Notes under the pieces: generated by a model
What the model saw: only the letters and a program-made list of their open reading frames with translations
The model's database searches: none
What the model was told of the DNA's origin: nothing
Translations under genes and position numbers: made by a program
NCBI RefSeq assembly: GCF_000204055.1
Contig: NW_006768811.1
Span: forward strand, 574,406 to 638,405
DNA length: 64,000 bases
Origin: Melampsora larici-populina 98AG31
Lineage: Eukaryota; Basidiomycota; Pucciniomycetes; Pucciniales; Melampsoraceae
Direction: 5' to 3'
Shown here: positions 1 through 11,775 of the stretch, in pieces
Numbering within the stretch: the stretch's first letter is position 1
Layout: the number at the start of each line of letters is the position of its first letter

Positions 1-24
1 TTCTGTAGAATGCAATTTCTATAG

Positions 25-66
25 TTCACAAAAAGCGATTTCTGCTCAGAAATCGCTTAAGTGAAC
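25..66. repeat. Palindrome at window start
   Basis: An inverted repeat with arms AGCGATTTCTG and CAGAAATCGCT around a 2-nt loop, bracketed by GTTCAC and GTGAAC. It looks like one end of a palindromic TIR element whose rest lies outside the window, but this is inference. Confidence 0.6.
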
Positions 67-937
67 GCGCTCTAAGAGAGAGATAGAGAAAAAGTACAAG
101 AGAAAGAGGTAGAGGTAGAGAAAGAAAAGTTTGGAAGGAAAGGTTTGGTTTGGTTTGGTTGAGAGAAGTGGTGGTTTGGTGTTATTTAGAACACTTTGAA
201 TGATATCTTAAAGTAGAATGGTCTTTGGAGGGAGGTCACAGAGAGAGAGACAGTGTATTGAGGTTTTGATCGAGGTTTTGATTTGCTTAGTTGGCTGGAT
301 GATAGATGGAAGTGAAGTTTTGATCATTATGGTATGTGTAGGAAGTCTAGTTGATTGAGATTTTGGATTTTCTTGAAATTCAACCAAAAAGCTAAAAAAA
401 AATCAAAATGACCATTGTTGACCTTTTGATCATAACCCTTTATACCATTGATTTACACCAAAAGCTTGACTAAAGTTGTCTACAAAACTTCATGGTAACT
501 TTTTAGGGAGTTTGTGATAAGCTCTTTTTCAAATTGACTTTAAGGGCACATTTACTTAAGTGTTTTTTTGTGAGAAATTGCATACTGTAATTTGAAAAAT
601 CCCATTCTGTGGAATGTGTTTGATATATTATTTACCAGCATTCTGGAAATCACAGAATGCCTATAAAAATGCTTCTTTCATTGCTTTCCACAAATGTGAT
701 CATAATAATATCACATTCTGTGATTCTTTCACATCTCTTTCACCATCCCGTTTCAAGAAACTTGACCTGAATTTGGACAAGTCCCTGTCCATCAACAAAC
801 TTGGGTGAAGTCATATTTCACCATACACAATCAGATCACCTCACCCTTCCATACAGATTTGTCTCTATCATCAATCATCATCTTCCACCACATTCCACTA
901 TTGTCACCATCTTTCTTAAACTCAATCAACACCCAGC
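67..937. other. Low-complexity, no gene seen
   Basis: GA-rich and GGTTT-rich simple sequence at about 70-250, then AT-rich sequence. Short open frames at 614-989 look non-coding. They lie just upstream of the Myb/SANT-like gene, so this stretch may contain its promoter and 5' UTR. Confidence 0.5.
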
Positions 938-2211
938 ATGGATTGTTCTGAAGACAGGCTCAATGAAGAAGTCACCATTGTTCCATTGATTTCAAAATTG
1001 AAATTCAAACCTTGGTCAGAATCAAACTCAAAATCTCAACCCAAAGTTGACAAATCAATCAAATCCAAAGGTGACAAATCAAAGAAAGCTCAAGATAAGA
1101 AAGATCTCAAAGGAAATCTGCCGGTGGTGGCCCATCAATTCATAGTCACACCCTTTATCTTATTGACCAATTTAAACATCAGGTAGAAATTGGCAAAGGA
1201 AATGATGGTGGCCTTAAGACCAATGTGTGGAAACAGGTTCTTGATGATCACAACAATAAGTTCAACCTTGAAAAACCTTTGTCACAATTGAAGAATCACA
1301 TTCAAAAGGTATGATAATTCCATTCTTTCATCTATGGTTCAATAACATTCATTCCTTTGTCATTTGTTTGAGGGTTTGGGATTTGGTTTCTTGTAGAAGG
1401 AATGTAAGGAATTGGACTATCAAATTGTTCTGGGGTATCAAAGGAATTTCAATTTTCATAAAAAGCCCCATAACCTGATTCAATTCATTGTCTTTAACTT
1501 CATTCAGGATTAGCTTCTGCATAAAGATGACAAAATCCTTTTCCTTCTAGATCATTATCTCTTTCTTTTTGAATTCAATGCCTTCATATATGTTACAATA
1601 TGTAGTTGAAGAAAACCTTCAAGGCCTTTGTAAAAATTATGGACTCTTCTTGAGCTCCTAAAACCAATATGGACGTCACTGCTGAGGTACATGCTAAGAA
1701 GCATTGGTGGGATCACTGGATCAAAGCTGTAAGTTATTTCTTTTATTATTTACCCAATCTAAAATCTACAAAACAGGCTGGTAACAACAACACAAAAACA
1801 ATTTGTAACAGTAATTTTCCAGCCTATGAAGCCATAGCAACCATCATACCAGAAAAGCATCCCAGAGCAAACAGAAATGAAGGCTCTGTAACTCCAAGCA
1901 AAAAGAAAATGTCTGCCTCACCATCATCTGCTGAATCAAATGAGGATGCAGAAGGTATGATTGTTTTGTTCTCTTCTACTTTACCACATACTGACTTCTC
2001 TCTCTTTTATTTTCTGACAGGTCACATTCAATTGGTAACCAACTCCAACAAAGATGAAGATCAATCCAACATCTCTGATTCAGAAAAGGATTTGGACCTT
2101 GAGGAGATCAGGGTAGCTTCTTTACAAAAGAAGAAGCCTGCTGTCAGTCTCTCATTTGATGTCTTTCAACCTTTCATCACAGCCCCCAATAACTACTCAC
2201 TGGCAGCCTAG
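938..2211 (+). pseudogene. Myb/SANT-like domain protein gene, decayed, 3' end replaced by a transposon
   Basis: The exon from 938 encodes a Lys/Ser-rich N-terminus. A frame one base off (about 1129-1313) then reads a Myb/SANT-like helix block with LKTNVWKQVLDDHN and SQLKNHIQK, ending at a splice donor. A short exon near 1397 (KECKELDYQIVLG) and an exon from 1669 (KKHWWDHWIKA, intron 1729-1778, then FPAYEAIATI) continue the family pattern. This domain type is known from plant and fungal genes and from Harbinger-associated proteins. The change of frame near 1130 suggests a one-base indel. The last 34 bases of the open frame, from 2178 on, are the terminal repeat of a Plavaka-like element, so the real C-terminus is lost or displaced. 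The family assignment is from motif pattern only. Confidence 0.6.
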
Positions 2212-2440
2212 TACATTCCAGCAACCTCAACTTGTTTTTGATTTGTGTTTAATTTGTTTCTGATTTTTTTTAATTTGTTTTGAATTGGTTGTTCAACTTA
2301 CATCAGGCGGTATTTGACAAGTTTTTGGATATATGTTGAGCAGTCACCAGGTATATCTTGACTGGACATTGTAATGTTCTTGACCCAGCATTGAACAGAT
2401 CTCCAACAGTTGTTAACCCAATCTTGAAGAGATATGGGAC

Positions 2441-2462
2441 ATATATATATATATATATATAT
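2441..2462. repeat. (AT)n microsatellite
   Basis: Eleven AT dinucleotides directly upstream of the pogo-like element insertion site. Confidence 0.95.
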
Positions 2463-2699
2463 GAGTCATAATACAGTAGGCTCCTAGAAAACTGATACTT
2501 GTCAAAAGCAATACTCTGGAAAAACCAATACTTTTTGGGTCAAATGTATTTTATTTGCAGTAAGATGGGTTGGAAAACCAATAAATCTGTCAAACCCAAT
2601 AAGCAATACTTTTTTTTGGCTTCCCAGGTTTAAACCCAATAATTTAGGTGGCTGTGCAACTTGTGGTTGTTGTTTTCTTGTGCTTTTTTCTGTTCTGTA

Positions 2700-2959
2700 T
2701 GGTGGGTAGTGCCTAAACGTGTAAAATCAGGTATTTTGAGAAAAAAGTTTATGAAGCCCACAAAATTGATCCAATTTTGAAGCCAAGGGCAGATTTGGAA
2801 TCCTCACATCGATAGGAATCCAAAATTGTATTGAACATGTTGTTTTTAACAATTTTATAGTAGAGAAAGTTCTTTTCATCCAATGGAGTTTTTGATAAAT
2901 CAGCTTTTTTGGCTGTACTAACCGGCCCGACATTACACGCTTTTAGACACTACCCACTA
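2700..2959. mobile_element. MITE, TA target duplication, nested in the pogo-like element
   Basis: Inverted ends TGGTGGGTAGTGCCTAAACG and, in reverse complement, TAGTGGGTAGTGTCTAAAAG, with TA on both sides. 260 bp, no coding potential; the open frame on the minus strand here has no recognisable content. Confidence 0.75.
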
Positions 2960-3029
2960 TACATGCTTTTTCATTGCAAAAGCTTCAATTCACATTCACA
3001 ATTATAAGTTTTTGTATCATGCTTCCTAA

Positions 3030-3191
3030 CACTGCGAAGATAATGTATTTCTCCGAGGTGAAAAATGATTACATTTAATGTACAAAATGATTAAAAGTGC
3101 ATTAAGTCTGCATTAATTCTGCATTATTAATCATTTTGTGCATTATATGTAATCATTTTTCACCTTGGAGAAATACATTATCTTTGCAGTG
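3030..3191. mobile_element. Tourist-like (PIF/Harbinger-type) MITE, TAA target duplication
   Basis: Termini CACTGCGAAGATAATGTATT and the inverted match ending GCAGTG, almost palindromic over its length (162 bp), flanked by TAA on both sides (3027-3029 and 3192-3194). A TWA target duplication is the hallmark of PIF/Harbinger. A second copy is at 8,903-9,085. Confidence 0.85.
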
Positions 3192-3311
3192 TAAGGACCT
3201 CCCTCTATACAACATTTCTCACATTGAGAAAGGATTTGAAATGTTGAAATCCAAGAATTGAAATAACACGACACGGAAGTTATTCTACGTGGTCGAGTGG
3301 AAAAGATGAAG

Positions 3312-3479
3312 CCTGGACAGACAGGTCTAGTCGTGAGTTGTACGACTCAAAGGACTGAAGATGAAAACTTGGAGCGGAGTAAATCGACGCTCTTACCTGG
3401 ACAGACAGGTCTAGTCGTGAGTTGTACGACTCAAAGGACTGAAGATGAAAACTTGGAGCGGAGTAAATTGACACTCTTA
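3312..3479. repeat. 84-bp tandem duplication, two units
   Basis: Units 3312-3395 and 3396-3479 differ at only two positions (CG>TG, CG>CA type changes near the unit end). The period is a multiple of three, so an open frame runs through both units as a 28-residue repeat, but no known protein is recognised. It lies inside the pogo-like element upstream of the transposase. Confidence 0.9.
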
Positions 3480-4342
3480 CCTGCAACAGAGCAGGGATCA
3501 AAAGCAGCGGAAGGGCTACTGAAGGAGGTGAGTAAACGACTAAAACACTGATGTAAAAGAGAAAAAGGCTTACTCTGAGTTGACACGTTCCTAACGGTGA
3601 GGAACAAACTCAGAGCTCGAGAGAAGCCAGGTATATGAGGAAACAACAAAGAAGTGAAAAAGAGAGAAAAATTCAGACACTCTTAACAACTAACCCAAAA
3701 GGGAACAAGGCGCAAAGAATCAATGAAAATAATGTAACGCCTGTTCTCAAAGCATCAATAAGCTAAACATAATGTAGCACCTTCTCAGTTCAACTCTACA
3801 CTCCTGATCCCAAAGCGGTAAGTTCATTCCTACAATGACCTTCTCCATGAAACCTGACTCCTGCTCTTCACCCTTCTACCATCCTACTACTTGATCTGTG
3901 ATGTACTTGACCTTAACAAGAATGATGCTTGCTTAAAGCCTTTGAAAGAATTGATGAGCTCAGGAAAAAAACTTACTGAAGCTGAAGACCGGTTAATGGA
4001 TCAATCAGCCAACCTTGTTGACAAGTGGAAGGTGGTGGAGCGCATCAAAGAAGTCAGAGATGTTGCTTGTGCTGCCATTGACCTTGACAAGGAGGAGAAG
4101 GCTGCATTGGAGGTTCTAATTCTCAAGGCTGATCAGACGTGTCCAGAGACATTAAAAGCAGTGAACAGGAGTCTATGAACTTTTCATTGTGATCAATTGA
4201 AGTTGTCTTTCTCAAGTGGACAATTTTTTGACCTTTGAACTGTGTTTCCAGAAAAGTGTAAAAATATAGAAACTTCAAAGCCAAACCCTTCCACCAAAAA
4301 CAAAGTTGAAAATAAAAAAGCAAAAATTGTGAAGAAGGTCAA

Positions 4343-5843
4343 CCCAACGCTTGATCAGTGAATCGAAATTCTAGACTGGCATCATGCTAATGGGGGCAAG
4401 CAAACTAAGACCACTCAAAGATTTAAAGAATTGTATCCCAAACTCTGATTTGGACAGCCTTGGCTTTTGGAATGGTTGAGGGAAGAGAAAGAGACCCAGT
4501 TCCAAGCCGCCTATAATTCTGGGGTTGGTCTGAACTCCAAGTGAATAACTTCAACCAAGCACCCTCAAGTTACTCAAGCACTTGAGATTTGGGTGACTCA
4601 GGCTGAACACTTGGGTCTTATCTTAACTGGCTCAGTGATGTGTACAATGTGGAATTGCTTTGCGGATCTCGTCAAGGTACCAGATGAAGACCAACTCCGT
4701 CTCTCTGAGGGATGGTTGACCAGTTTCAAGAGCCAAACGGGTCCGTGTTCCGTCAAACATCATGGTGAGGCTGGTTCAGCTTTGCCTGATACTGTTGCTG
4801 TAGAGAGGTCATGTGTGTGTGCAATCACTGATCTATATGATCTTGCCAATATCTATAATATGGATGAGACTGGCCTATTTTATGGGTACATCTATTTTAC
4901 AATAATTTAGCCATTCTTTCATTTTTCTGATGTACCTTACCCTTATGTAGAATGCCACCAGACAAGGGATTAGCTTTCAATGCAAAGTCTGGGATCAAGC
5001 CAGACAAGCGTTGTCTGACGTATGCTTTTACAATCAATGTCGACAGATCCAACAAGTGCTGTCCTTTAATCATAGGAAAAGCTCAAAAACATGTATGCTT
5101 TCATGGGAAGACAGGCAAGCAACTCGGCTTCTACTATTGAAACAACACAAAATCTTGGATGCAGACTGGAATCTTTATTGAGTGGATTGAATCCTGGGAT
5201 CAGGAGCTTAGATGGGAGGGCTACAATATATTATTTCTTGCAGACAACTTTTCCGGTCACTCGGTTGACCCAGACAGACCTTTAACAAACATCCATCTTG
5301 AACTCTTTGCTCCAAATCTTACATCTCATGCCCAACCACTTGATGTGGGTTATCATTTCCAACTTCAAGTGTCATTACCAATCCAAATTTATCAAATATG
5401 TGATTGATTGTTACGAGCTCCAAATCCCAATTGGTGAGATCTACAAGATTCATCAACTGGATGCTATGAAGCTTGCTTCTGAGGCATGGTTTAGGGTCTC
5501 CAACACAAAAATTGCAAACTGCTGGCAAAAGTCAGGTATTCTGTCCGCTTGAAATCCTGATGGATTGGTTAAGGGTCAAGATAATCATGCCCATCCTGAA
5601 TATTTCAATTCAGATCCAATAATTGATGACAAAGCTACAGACACTTTAAGATCCGACTTGGATAGTCTTGAAAGGTGCAATCTTGTCCATAAACCAAACC
5701 AAATGTCACTCTCTGAGCTTCTCAATCCAATTGGCAAGCATTCAAGTGGTTTAGAAGAATGGACACCCGAAGAGATTGTTGAAAGCATAGAAGAAGAAAT
5801 GAAAGAAAAGGATAAAGTTGAGATAACACCACCACCGCCTTGA
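4343..5843 (+). pseudogene. pogo/Tigger-type transposase (CENP-B N-terminus, DDE superfamily), broken
   Basis: The frame at 4,360-4,450 reads a helix-turn-helix of CENP-B N-terminal type (IEILDWHHANGG, KTTQRFKELYP) with in-frame stops before and after it. The second DNA-binding block follows from 4593 (EDQLRLSEGWLTSFKSQ). The catalytic DDE core is recognisable: NMDETGLFY near 4,858 (first Asp), LADNFSGH near 5,240 (second Asp), and the block around SHAQPLDVG near 5,327 (third acidic residue). The C-terminal tail ends at 5,843. At least three stops and several frame changes separate these blocks, and part of the core around 4,895-4,950 may be an intron. An open frame at 3891-4178 (acidic, helical) precedes it and may be an N-terminal extension; I do not recognise it. 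Confidence 0.85.
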
Positions 5844-6410
5844 CCAACTCATCAAGAGTTCCTCAAAGCTTCAGAGATCATGTTGAGATTTATGGCCTAT
5901 GAAGAAAATAATGTAGTTAAATGGTTTGAATGTGCCATTAGGGCCTCAGTTAGACATTACCGCTTAGTCCGTGCCCAAAGTGCCAAGCAGCAAAGCCTCA
6001 CAAATTTCCTTTTCAAATATTCTTAGACTGTTGTTATATATCTTTGTCATAACCAATAATTTTGCTCCAATTTGATTTTTATTGGTTTTCTCAGAGTTTT
6101 GACAAAACCAATACTCTGTCAAACCCAATAGGATTGGCCTCAACTTTTCAAGTATTGGTTTTCTCAGAGTCTACTGTATTCTTCAGCAGCACTGATGTCT
6201 CTCAAGATATTTGATACAAATTGGCATCATCTACAAATCAAGAGTGTTCAAACAAAAAGGAAGGATACCCAAGTGCAATTAGGTCAGACCATCTGCAAAA
6301 TCCTATAATGGTTCAGCAGCAATCATACATCCATATCAATGCATCCTCATCTTTTCCTTGCACACATCCCTGGTCAAACCACAAAGGTCAGTGAAAAGCA
6401 AAAACTCCAT

Positions 6411-6743
6411 TCAATGCAAACTCACCAGATTCATCAATTCAACTGTTGAGAGTGTTCCATTTTGAATATCAAAAGCACCTTTTTTGTTCTTGATGACGGA
6501 TAGCTGCCCAATGAACTTGCTGAACCCAATGACATGATAACCTCCATGCTTGTCATATAGCAACCAGGTGTTCAGCAAGTCCAGAGATAAACAGTACAGA
6601 TGTTTGTGTTTGTCATTGTCAGAAAGGGGTACCAATGAATTGACAACAAGGAGCAGAATTTGTAGAGCCCAAACAAAACGTAAAATATAGAAAAGGGCTG
6701 TAAAAGCCTTTCTTGGACCACCCTTATAATGTACATGGCTCAA
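6411..6743 (-). pseudogene. Plavaka-like transposase C-terminal fragment
   Basis: The frame shares LLVVNSL.PLSD.DKHK, LLYDKHGGYHVI and STVELMNLV with the C-terminal exon at 51,704-52,186. As in that copy, a donor (GTGAGTTT) follows ELMNL and a short acidic last exon follows after the acceptor near 6,376. The upstream part is missing or unrecognisable, so this is a remnant. The family call rests on the fuller copy at 44.2-52.3 kb. Confidence 0.7.
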
Positions 6744-6749
6744 TAGTTA

Positions 6750-7953
6750 GCAAGTTGGTTGCTTTTGCAAAACAAAATTTAATGCAACAATGGTGTATTT
6801 CTAGCTTACAAAATACATATGAAAAATATTGTAGAGGCATTCAAATCACAATAAAGAGAAAGCTATGACATATTAAATCATGGACAAGTCAAGACAACCA
6901 ATTTCTGGAGAAAAAAGATTGGCACTGTTGATGGTATACTGTGACATGATGGGCCTGAAACACTCTGTTGAACATACAAATCTGCTACATTGAATCTTCA
7001 CTTGATTTATTTCCTTTTTTCTCAGGCTCTGTTTAAAAATTCAGAGAGTGGATCGGTGAAGTAAAGATGGCATTGGTTCTTGGATAAGCCCAGCCAATAG
7101 TCACACCTGTGCAATCTGGGCAAAAGTCCATTGTGGTGTAATTATTATGCTGCAATCAATGATTTGTCCAAGTAACAAGGATGACAGGGGCTATCTGGGT
7201 TTTGAGTCAATATATAGGCCCATTGCAGTCCACTCTGGGGTTTTCCTTCTGGAAGGGTCATAAGCTCAAGCATTTTGAAAATGTGGTAATCCCCTATTGC
7301 AAGTATAAATATGTCCATACTTGATTAAGTACTGTTCCTTTTGGAAATGTATCAAATCAGTACTTATTTCCTTTGCTTTTCTCAGCATCCTAAATTGCTC
7401 AACTTAAATGATATTCACCTGTAGATTTCCATAGCATTCAAAACATCTGGAATTCTTAGTAAGATCAAAACATGACATGACAGCGCCCACAACCCAATTG
7501 GCTAGTTTTATTCAAGTTCAGTCTGGATGATCTTTTGACTGCTATTCAAGGCCAAACATGACAAATGATATTGGCTTGATATTGTTGTGGTATTGTTTTG
7601 ATATTGGCTTGATATTGGCTTGAGGTAATGATACTCACTGGTCTGCCAGTGCCTAGTAAAATGACACTGTGAACACATGAAACACATTTAAAGGTAGATA
7701 CAATGGATACTAGAAGATTAATCAACATGGACCTGTAAGCAAGCCATCACAGACACCTCCAGTGTGCTAAATGCCTCTATAAATGATGGTATCACTATTA
7801 ACAACAGAAAATGTATGGTTATTTTGAATTGTGATGAAAAGTTGCATGGTTCTTTTCAATCAGGATGGAAATTTGTATCATTTTTTTGAATCAGGAAGAA
7901 AAGTTGAATTGAGATAAAAGAGAGTAAAAAGCAATGGGAAGCAAATATATATA
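6750..7953. other. No gene seen
   Basis: AT-rich sequence without long open frames or terminal repeats. A short repeat of GATATTGGCTT units occurs near 7,566-7,622. Confidence 0.5.
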
Positions 7954-8340
7954 TCATGGGTCTCCAAAACGTAACTGACCAGAGAGGCAGCAAACACCGG
8001 GAGTACCGAAAGTGGCGAGTTGGGATTGCATCCTCTTACTTTTAAGATAAGATTGTCTTCTTTTCATTATTGTTTCCCAAATTCCAGATTTGACCATGGA
8101 AATTAATCTTGATTGCTCTGAACCGCGTATCTGAATACGTTCATTGAGAGCGAGGTCCCTTATGTCATCAACCCCGTGGGCGTTTTTCCAGTCTTTCAGG
8201 ACAAGCTTTGTTTTGGTGCAATTGACCAACATCGCGATTGGCATGATGCCTGCCAACACGCATCTGGTCAATGGAATCTTACGAGACGGATATTGTGTTC
8301 GGCGTGCTTCGTTCGGTCTAGGTACAAGATCAAATTTCAT
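7954..8340 (-). CDS. Unrecognised 128-codon open frame
   Basis: An open frame starting MKFDLVPRPNEARR and rich in Arg/Lys, ending just left of the TIR element at 8,410. It contains a possible hydrophobic stretch (CVLAGIMPIAMLV) around residues 27-39. I do not recognise the family and cannot exclude that it is a chance open frame. No introns or partner genes are evident. Confidence 0.25.
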   Translation of the reverse strand: MKFDLVPRPNEARRTQYPSRKIPLTRCVLAGIMPIAMLVNCTKTKLVLKDWKNAHGVDDIRDLALNERIQIRGSEQSRLISMVKSGIWETIMKRRQSYLKSKRMQSQLATFGTPGVCCLSGQLRFGDP

Positions 8341-8409
8341 CTGCTCCTGAAAGACTTCTAGCGCCTAAACTTGTCAAAGTCCGTCCCGCGCCTCACGATG
8401 ATGAGGTTA

Positions 8410-8881
8410 CAGTTGTTATCACCAAAGCCCTCTGACTGGCTCCCTGCAAGAACAATTGGGGCAGTTGACCCGGTACTTTGGTATTTTTTATGCCATGATG
8501 TTTCTTGAAAAGCCCATTTTTGGACTGTTCAGGTGTAGAGGAACCAAGAAATGGTACTCATGAACCTGTACAGCCACTTTTGCAAAAAGAAATTGATCTA
8601 AGACCCCAACCAGTCGGACCGCGGGCTGATTTGAGCCTGATGCAAGCCTAATACAGGCAGATTTCATGGCTTTACATAACTAGCTATGTACTTAACATCA
8701 TAGTTAAGTCAGATTTATAGCATAAAAACCCACAAAAAATACAAAAGTTTGGTCAAAATTGGTGAAAACCCCCAAATTTTTGATTGTTTTGGCGAAATTA
8801 GGTGTTATTGGAACCCCCTGACCAGTCGGACCGGGGCCGGCCCCGGCCAAACCAGTCAGAGAGCTTTGGTGATAACAACTG
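8410..8881. mobile_element. TIR element, TA target duplication, 472 bp, non-autonomous
   Basis: Ends CAGTTGTTATCACCAAAGCC and, in reverse complement, CAGTTGTTATCACCAAAGCT; the inverted match covers about 30 bp and includes CTGACTGG. TA flanks both sides (8408-8409, 8882-8883). The interior carries repeated CCAGTCGGACCG motifs and no coding potential. The CAGT start and TA duplication suggest a Tc1/mariner (pogo-like) derivative. Confidence 0.85.
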
Positions 8882-8902
8882 TATGTAGCGCCCATCTATT
8901 TA

Positions 8903-9085
8903 CACTGCAAAAATAATGTATTTTTCCCAGGTGAAAAATGATTGACATTAATGCACAAAATGATTAATAATGCAGAATTAATGCAGAAAAATGCAGAATT
9001 AATGCAGAATTAATGCATTTTTAATCATTTTGTGAAATAAATGTAATCATTTTTCACCTCGGAAAAATACATTATATTCGCAGTG
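8903..9085. mobile_element. Tourist-like (PIF/Harbinger-type) MITE, TTA target duplication
   Basis: Same family as 3,030-3,191: CACTGCAAAAATAATGTATT at the left, the inverted match at the right, TTA on both sides (8900-8902, 9086-9088). It is longer because of extra ATGCAGAATTA repeats in the centre. Confidence 0.88.
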
Positions 9086-9129
9086 TTAGAAGAGAGCAGG
9101 CAGGCCTCATCGAATGAGAAATCATACTA

Positions 9130-9218
9130 CAGTCAAACCGGAAAAGCTTGACCGATTTTGCCCGCAAAACTCGAGCAAATTGGCGGGGAATTGGTGGCAA
9201 GCTTTTCCGGTTTGACTG
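9130..9218. mobile_element. 89-bp palindromic MITE, TA target duplication
   Basis: Ends CAGTCAAACCGGAAAAGCTT and its inverted match, TA on both sides. The same length and layout (TTTTGCCCGC in the core) recur at 17,973-18,061, so this is a defined small family with pogo-like ends. Confidence 0.85.
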
Positions 9219-11775
9219 TACATTTCTATAACTATTTTAATATGCAGGTCCTTGCAGGTCCTTGCCTGTCTCAGAACCGGGCTTCCTCGGCAACTTTTTG
9301 GATATCATAGTTTTATATGTATTCTGATTCTCTGCTGCTCAAATCCGATTGATTGCAAGGTGGCAGAGCGGGGATGTGCATGAGAAAGCTAAAAGCATTT
9401 GGCACTTGCTCTCGAAGTTATTCCTGCGATAAGAATTGAGTTTTATATACTTTTAAGATAGAAGGCCACTTTCCGTCGAGCATCGCAAGACTTGCTTGGC
9501 ATCGTTTGCTGCGGGTGAGCCCATCCTTTGCCCTGCAATCGACTAAATTGCTCTTCTTGACGCCAGATCAGCGCGGACAATCTTGAGCTCGATGGGGCCC
9601 TACGCAGTGCCACATTGCCCGTTCACATTTGTGTTGATTATGTACATCAGGTCCTCAAAGCCGATAAGCCCGGCGGTTTATCATGATGATGAAGAGTACG
9701 TACATGTATACAGGACGCCAGCGAAGTAGGCCGGGCCGGAAGAGGGACTTAGTTAAGCTTAAAAATAACCCAAGATCAAGCTGGCAATCTCAGCGAGTAT
9801 ACAACATACTTCATGGTGAAAGATGAAGTGTAGTTTGAGGGTGTAGTGCTCTCGGTACACACTTTCAGCTCTGTTCAGGTCGAGTTACATCACTGAGTCG
9901 GTATGCTTCATGGTGAAAGATGAAGTTTCCTCAACTGGAACTGGTTGATGGATGACTCGATACCGCCACCGGGTGAGGTGAAGAACATCATTTGCCTATC
10001 TCTCCGAACGGTGCCAAAAGATCACGAGACAAGTGACACATTTGTTGATATCTTTTCGCGCTCCCACACATCTAGTTTCATGAACCGCGGTCTTGTACTT
10101 CACCCCCTGAACCCGCATCCTAACCCTTAATATCATCTTTTCCTCAGTCACTTGGTACACAAAGACCAGGTGCAGATTTACTGGTGTTCGTGGTGAAAAC
10201 CAGTTGTTTTTCACGTTTTGTCTCGTCTCAAAATTGGATTATTCATCTAGCTGACACGCCATACGCAATGCGATTGGTGAAATGCGCAGTTTCTCCTTGT
10301 CGTGCCTCACATAGTTTCAGTGAGGCACAACATCATCCATTCTTCTATCACGATTCTATGATGAGCCTCTATGGATTAGTCAGACGAATTTCTAGACCTT
10401 CAAATCTCCTCACTATTTGATATTATCCCTGTCTGATATTCAGGATTTTGCTCGTTTGAGAGCGGTTATAGTCGCACCGCGTGCCAACTTTGCTGGTTGG
10501 CATGAGCTTTGTAATCTGATGCCACAGCTAAAAGCTATGGGTTTTGAAGTTACTTGGTACGACTTGAACTGGATGCGGGCAGATCCTTTTTTAGATAGGC
10601 ACGCGAGTGGCATCTTGTAGCATGGCACTCGCGCTCTAAATAAAGTCAAGAACTGCTTCAAAAGTGGAAAACCTGCCAGCAGTGCGCGAGAATCTGAGAA
10701 AATTGCGCGGTATCCGAACCAAATTCTGATCAGGAGATTCACGTTGTTTTGACCTACTTAACGGGAGTGTGGTAGTCAATTGAAGTGCAATTTGAAGAAG
10801 TCCAAATTTGTGTGTTCCTCATTCAGAATGAGTGTCCATATGTACTGGTGTATTTCAGTATTTCACATTAATGTGATAATCAAGCTTGCGAGAAGAAGTT
10901 TCTTACATTCAACCATGTGACTTGCACCGAATCCTCCCCAAGCAAGACCGCATTCTACCACCGTCTGCCGGCATGGATAGCCATCTATCAGTCTGTCCGC
11001 GAGGTTTGTTGCGCTGTGGTTGTAATATGTAGCGGATTTACGTTCTTCGATCTCAAACTAGATGTCGAGTATCGTGCTGTCTCAATCTTCTTGAGGTACA
11101 AACACACTATTCTGAAAGTGTATGTCAACTTTGAGAAGCTGATCCACGAGTATTGGAGGATTACACCCCAGTTGATGTTTGTTGCGGAAATTGGAAGAGC
11201 TGATTTGTATTTAAAGACCTTCCTCTAGGACTGACTGCCCCATCGCCTCACCTCCCTCCCCTTCTTTGTGACCCTGAAATTTGCTGATTTCTCTCAATAA
11301 TAAATAATCTTGTACGCTCTGCTTCTACTCAAAGTAACCTTTAATATCAACTCCCGATAATAATTCCAATATACTACACCCTTGGTCCCACGTGGGTCAC
11401 CCCCCTGGGCTGAGATCCACAAATCAGCTAATCTTTGTAAGCTCCGTCTTCAAGCGCTTTATTTGCTCCATTTGCTCATCCTTATTTGTTACGCACATGT
11501 GCTATTTTCTCAATTTTCTTGGGGTGAACCCTTCCGCAGGTCTTGAAAATCTCTACTATTTAACCGACGCGAATCAACCAGCACCAATATCATCTTCAGC
11601 CTACAGCAAACCGAACTGGGAAATAAAAGCTCCATACTTCTCCTCGCAACACTCGCTTTTTACGACGGTCAGTGTCCATACTTATCACTGGCGTTTTTCA
11701 TTAACTATGGATTGTCATTACGAAAAGAACCATATCAACGAGTCATCATACTGACAATAATCCTCCTATCAAGAT
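9219..11775. other. No gene supported; promoter side of the PriA-like gene
   Basis: Open frames at 10,417-10,620 and 10,917-11,228 have no recognisable content. A 20-bp motif CTTCATGGTGAAAGATGAAG with inverted ends occurs twice, at 9,809-9,828 and 9,906-9,925, 97 bp apart. The last few hundred bases should contain the promoter and 5' UTR of the gene starting at 11,776. Confidence 0.45.

Larger units (their letters stand above)
2474..6176 (+). mobile_element. pogo/Tigger-like Tc1-mariner transposon, 3.7 kb, TA target duplication
   Basis: Terminal inverted repeats begin CAGTAGGCTCCTAGAAAACT on the left and CAGTAGACTCTGAGAAAACC (reverse complement) on the right. Both are followed by AATAC-type subterminal sequence and flanked by TA at 2472-2473 and 6177-6178. 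It encodes a decayed CENP-B/DDE transposase and has two MITEs and an 84-bp tandem repeat inside. A 177-bp non-autonomous relative with a similar terminus sits at 27,585-27,761. Autonomous transposition from this copy is unlikely because the transposase frame is broken. Confidence 0.9.
2178..6743 (-). mobile_element. Plavaka/CACTA-like DNA transposon, one end present, truncated
   Basis: Starts with CACAGCCCCCAATAACTACT, the same terminal repeat that bounds the better preserved copy at 43,775-52,682, and is followed by matching subterminal sequence (about 2,216-2,470 and 6,179-6,400). The transposase C-terminus lies on the minus strand near this end, in the same relative place as in the other copy. 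A pogo-like element (2,474-6,176) sits inside. Similarity to the other copy stops near 6,743 and no second terminal repeat was found, so this copy is truncated. Confidence 0.75.

Noticed and set aside
3281..3320. tRNA-like sequence (GTGGTCGAGTGG)
   Set aside because: No acceptor stem or T-arm could be formed around it.
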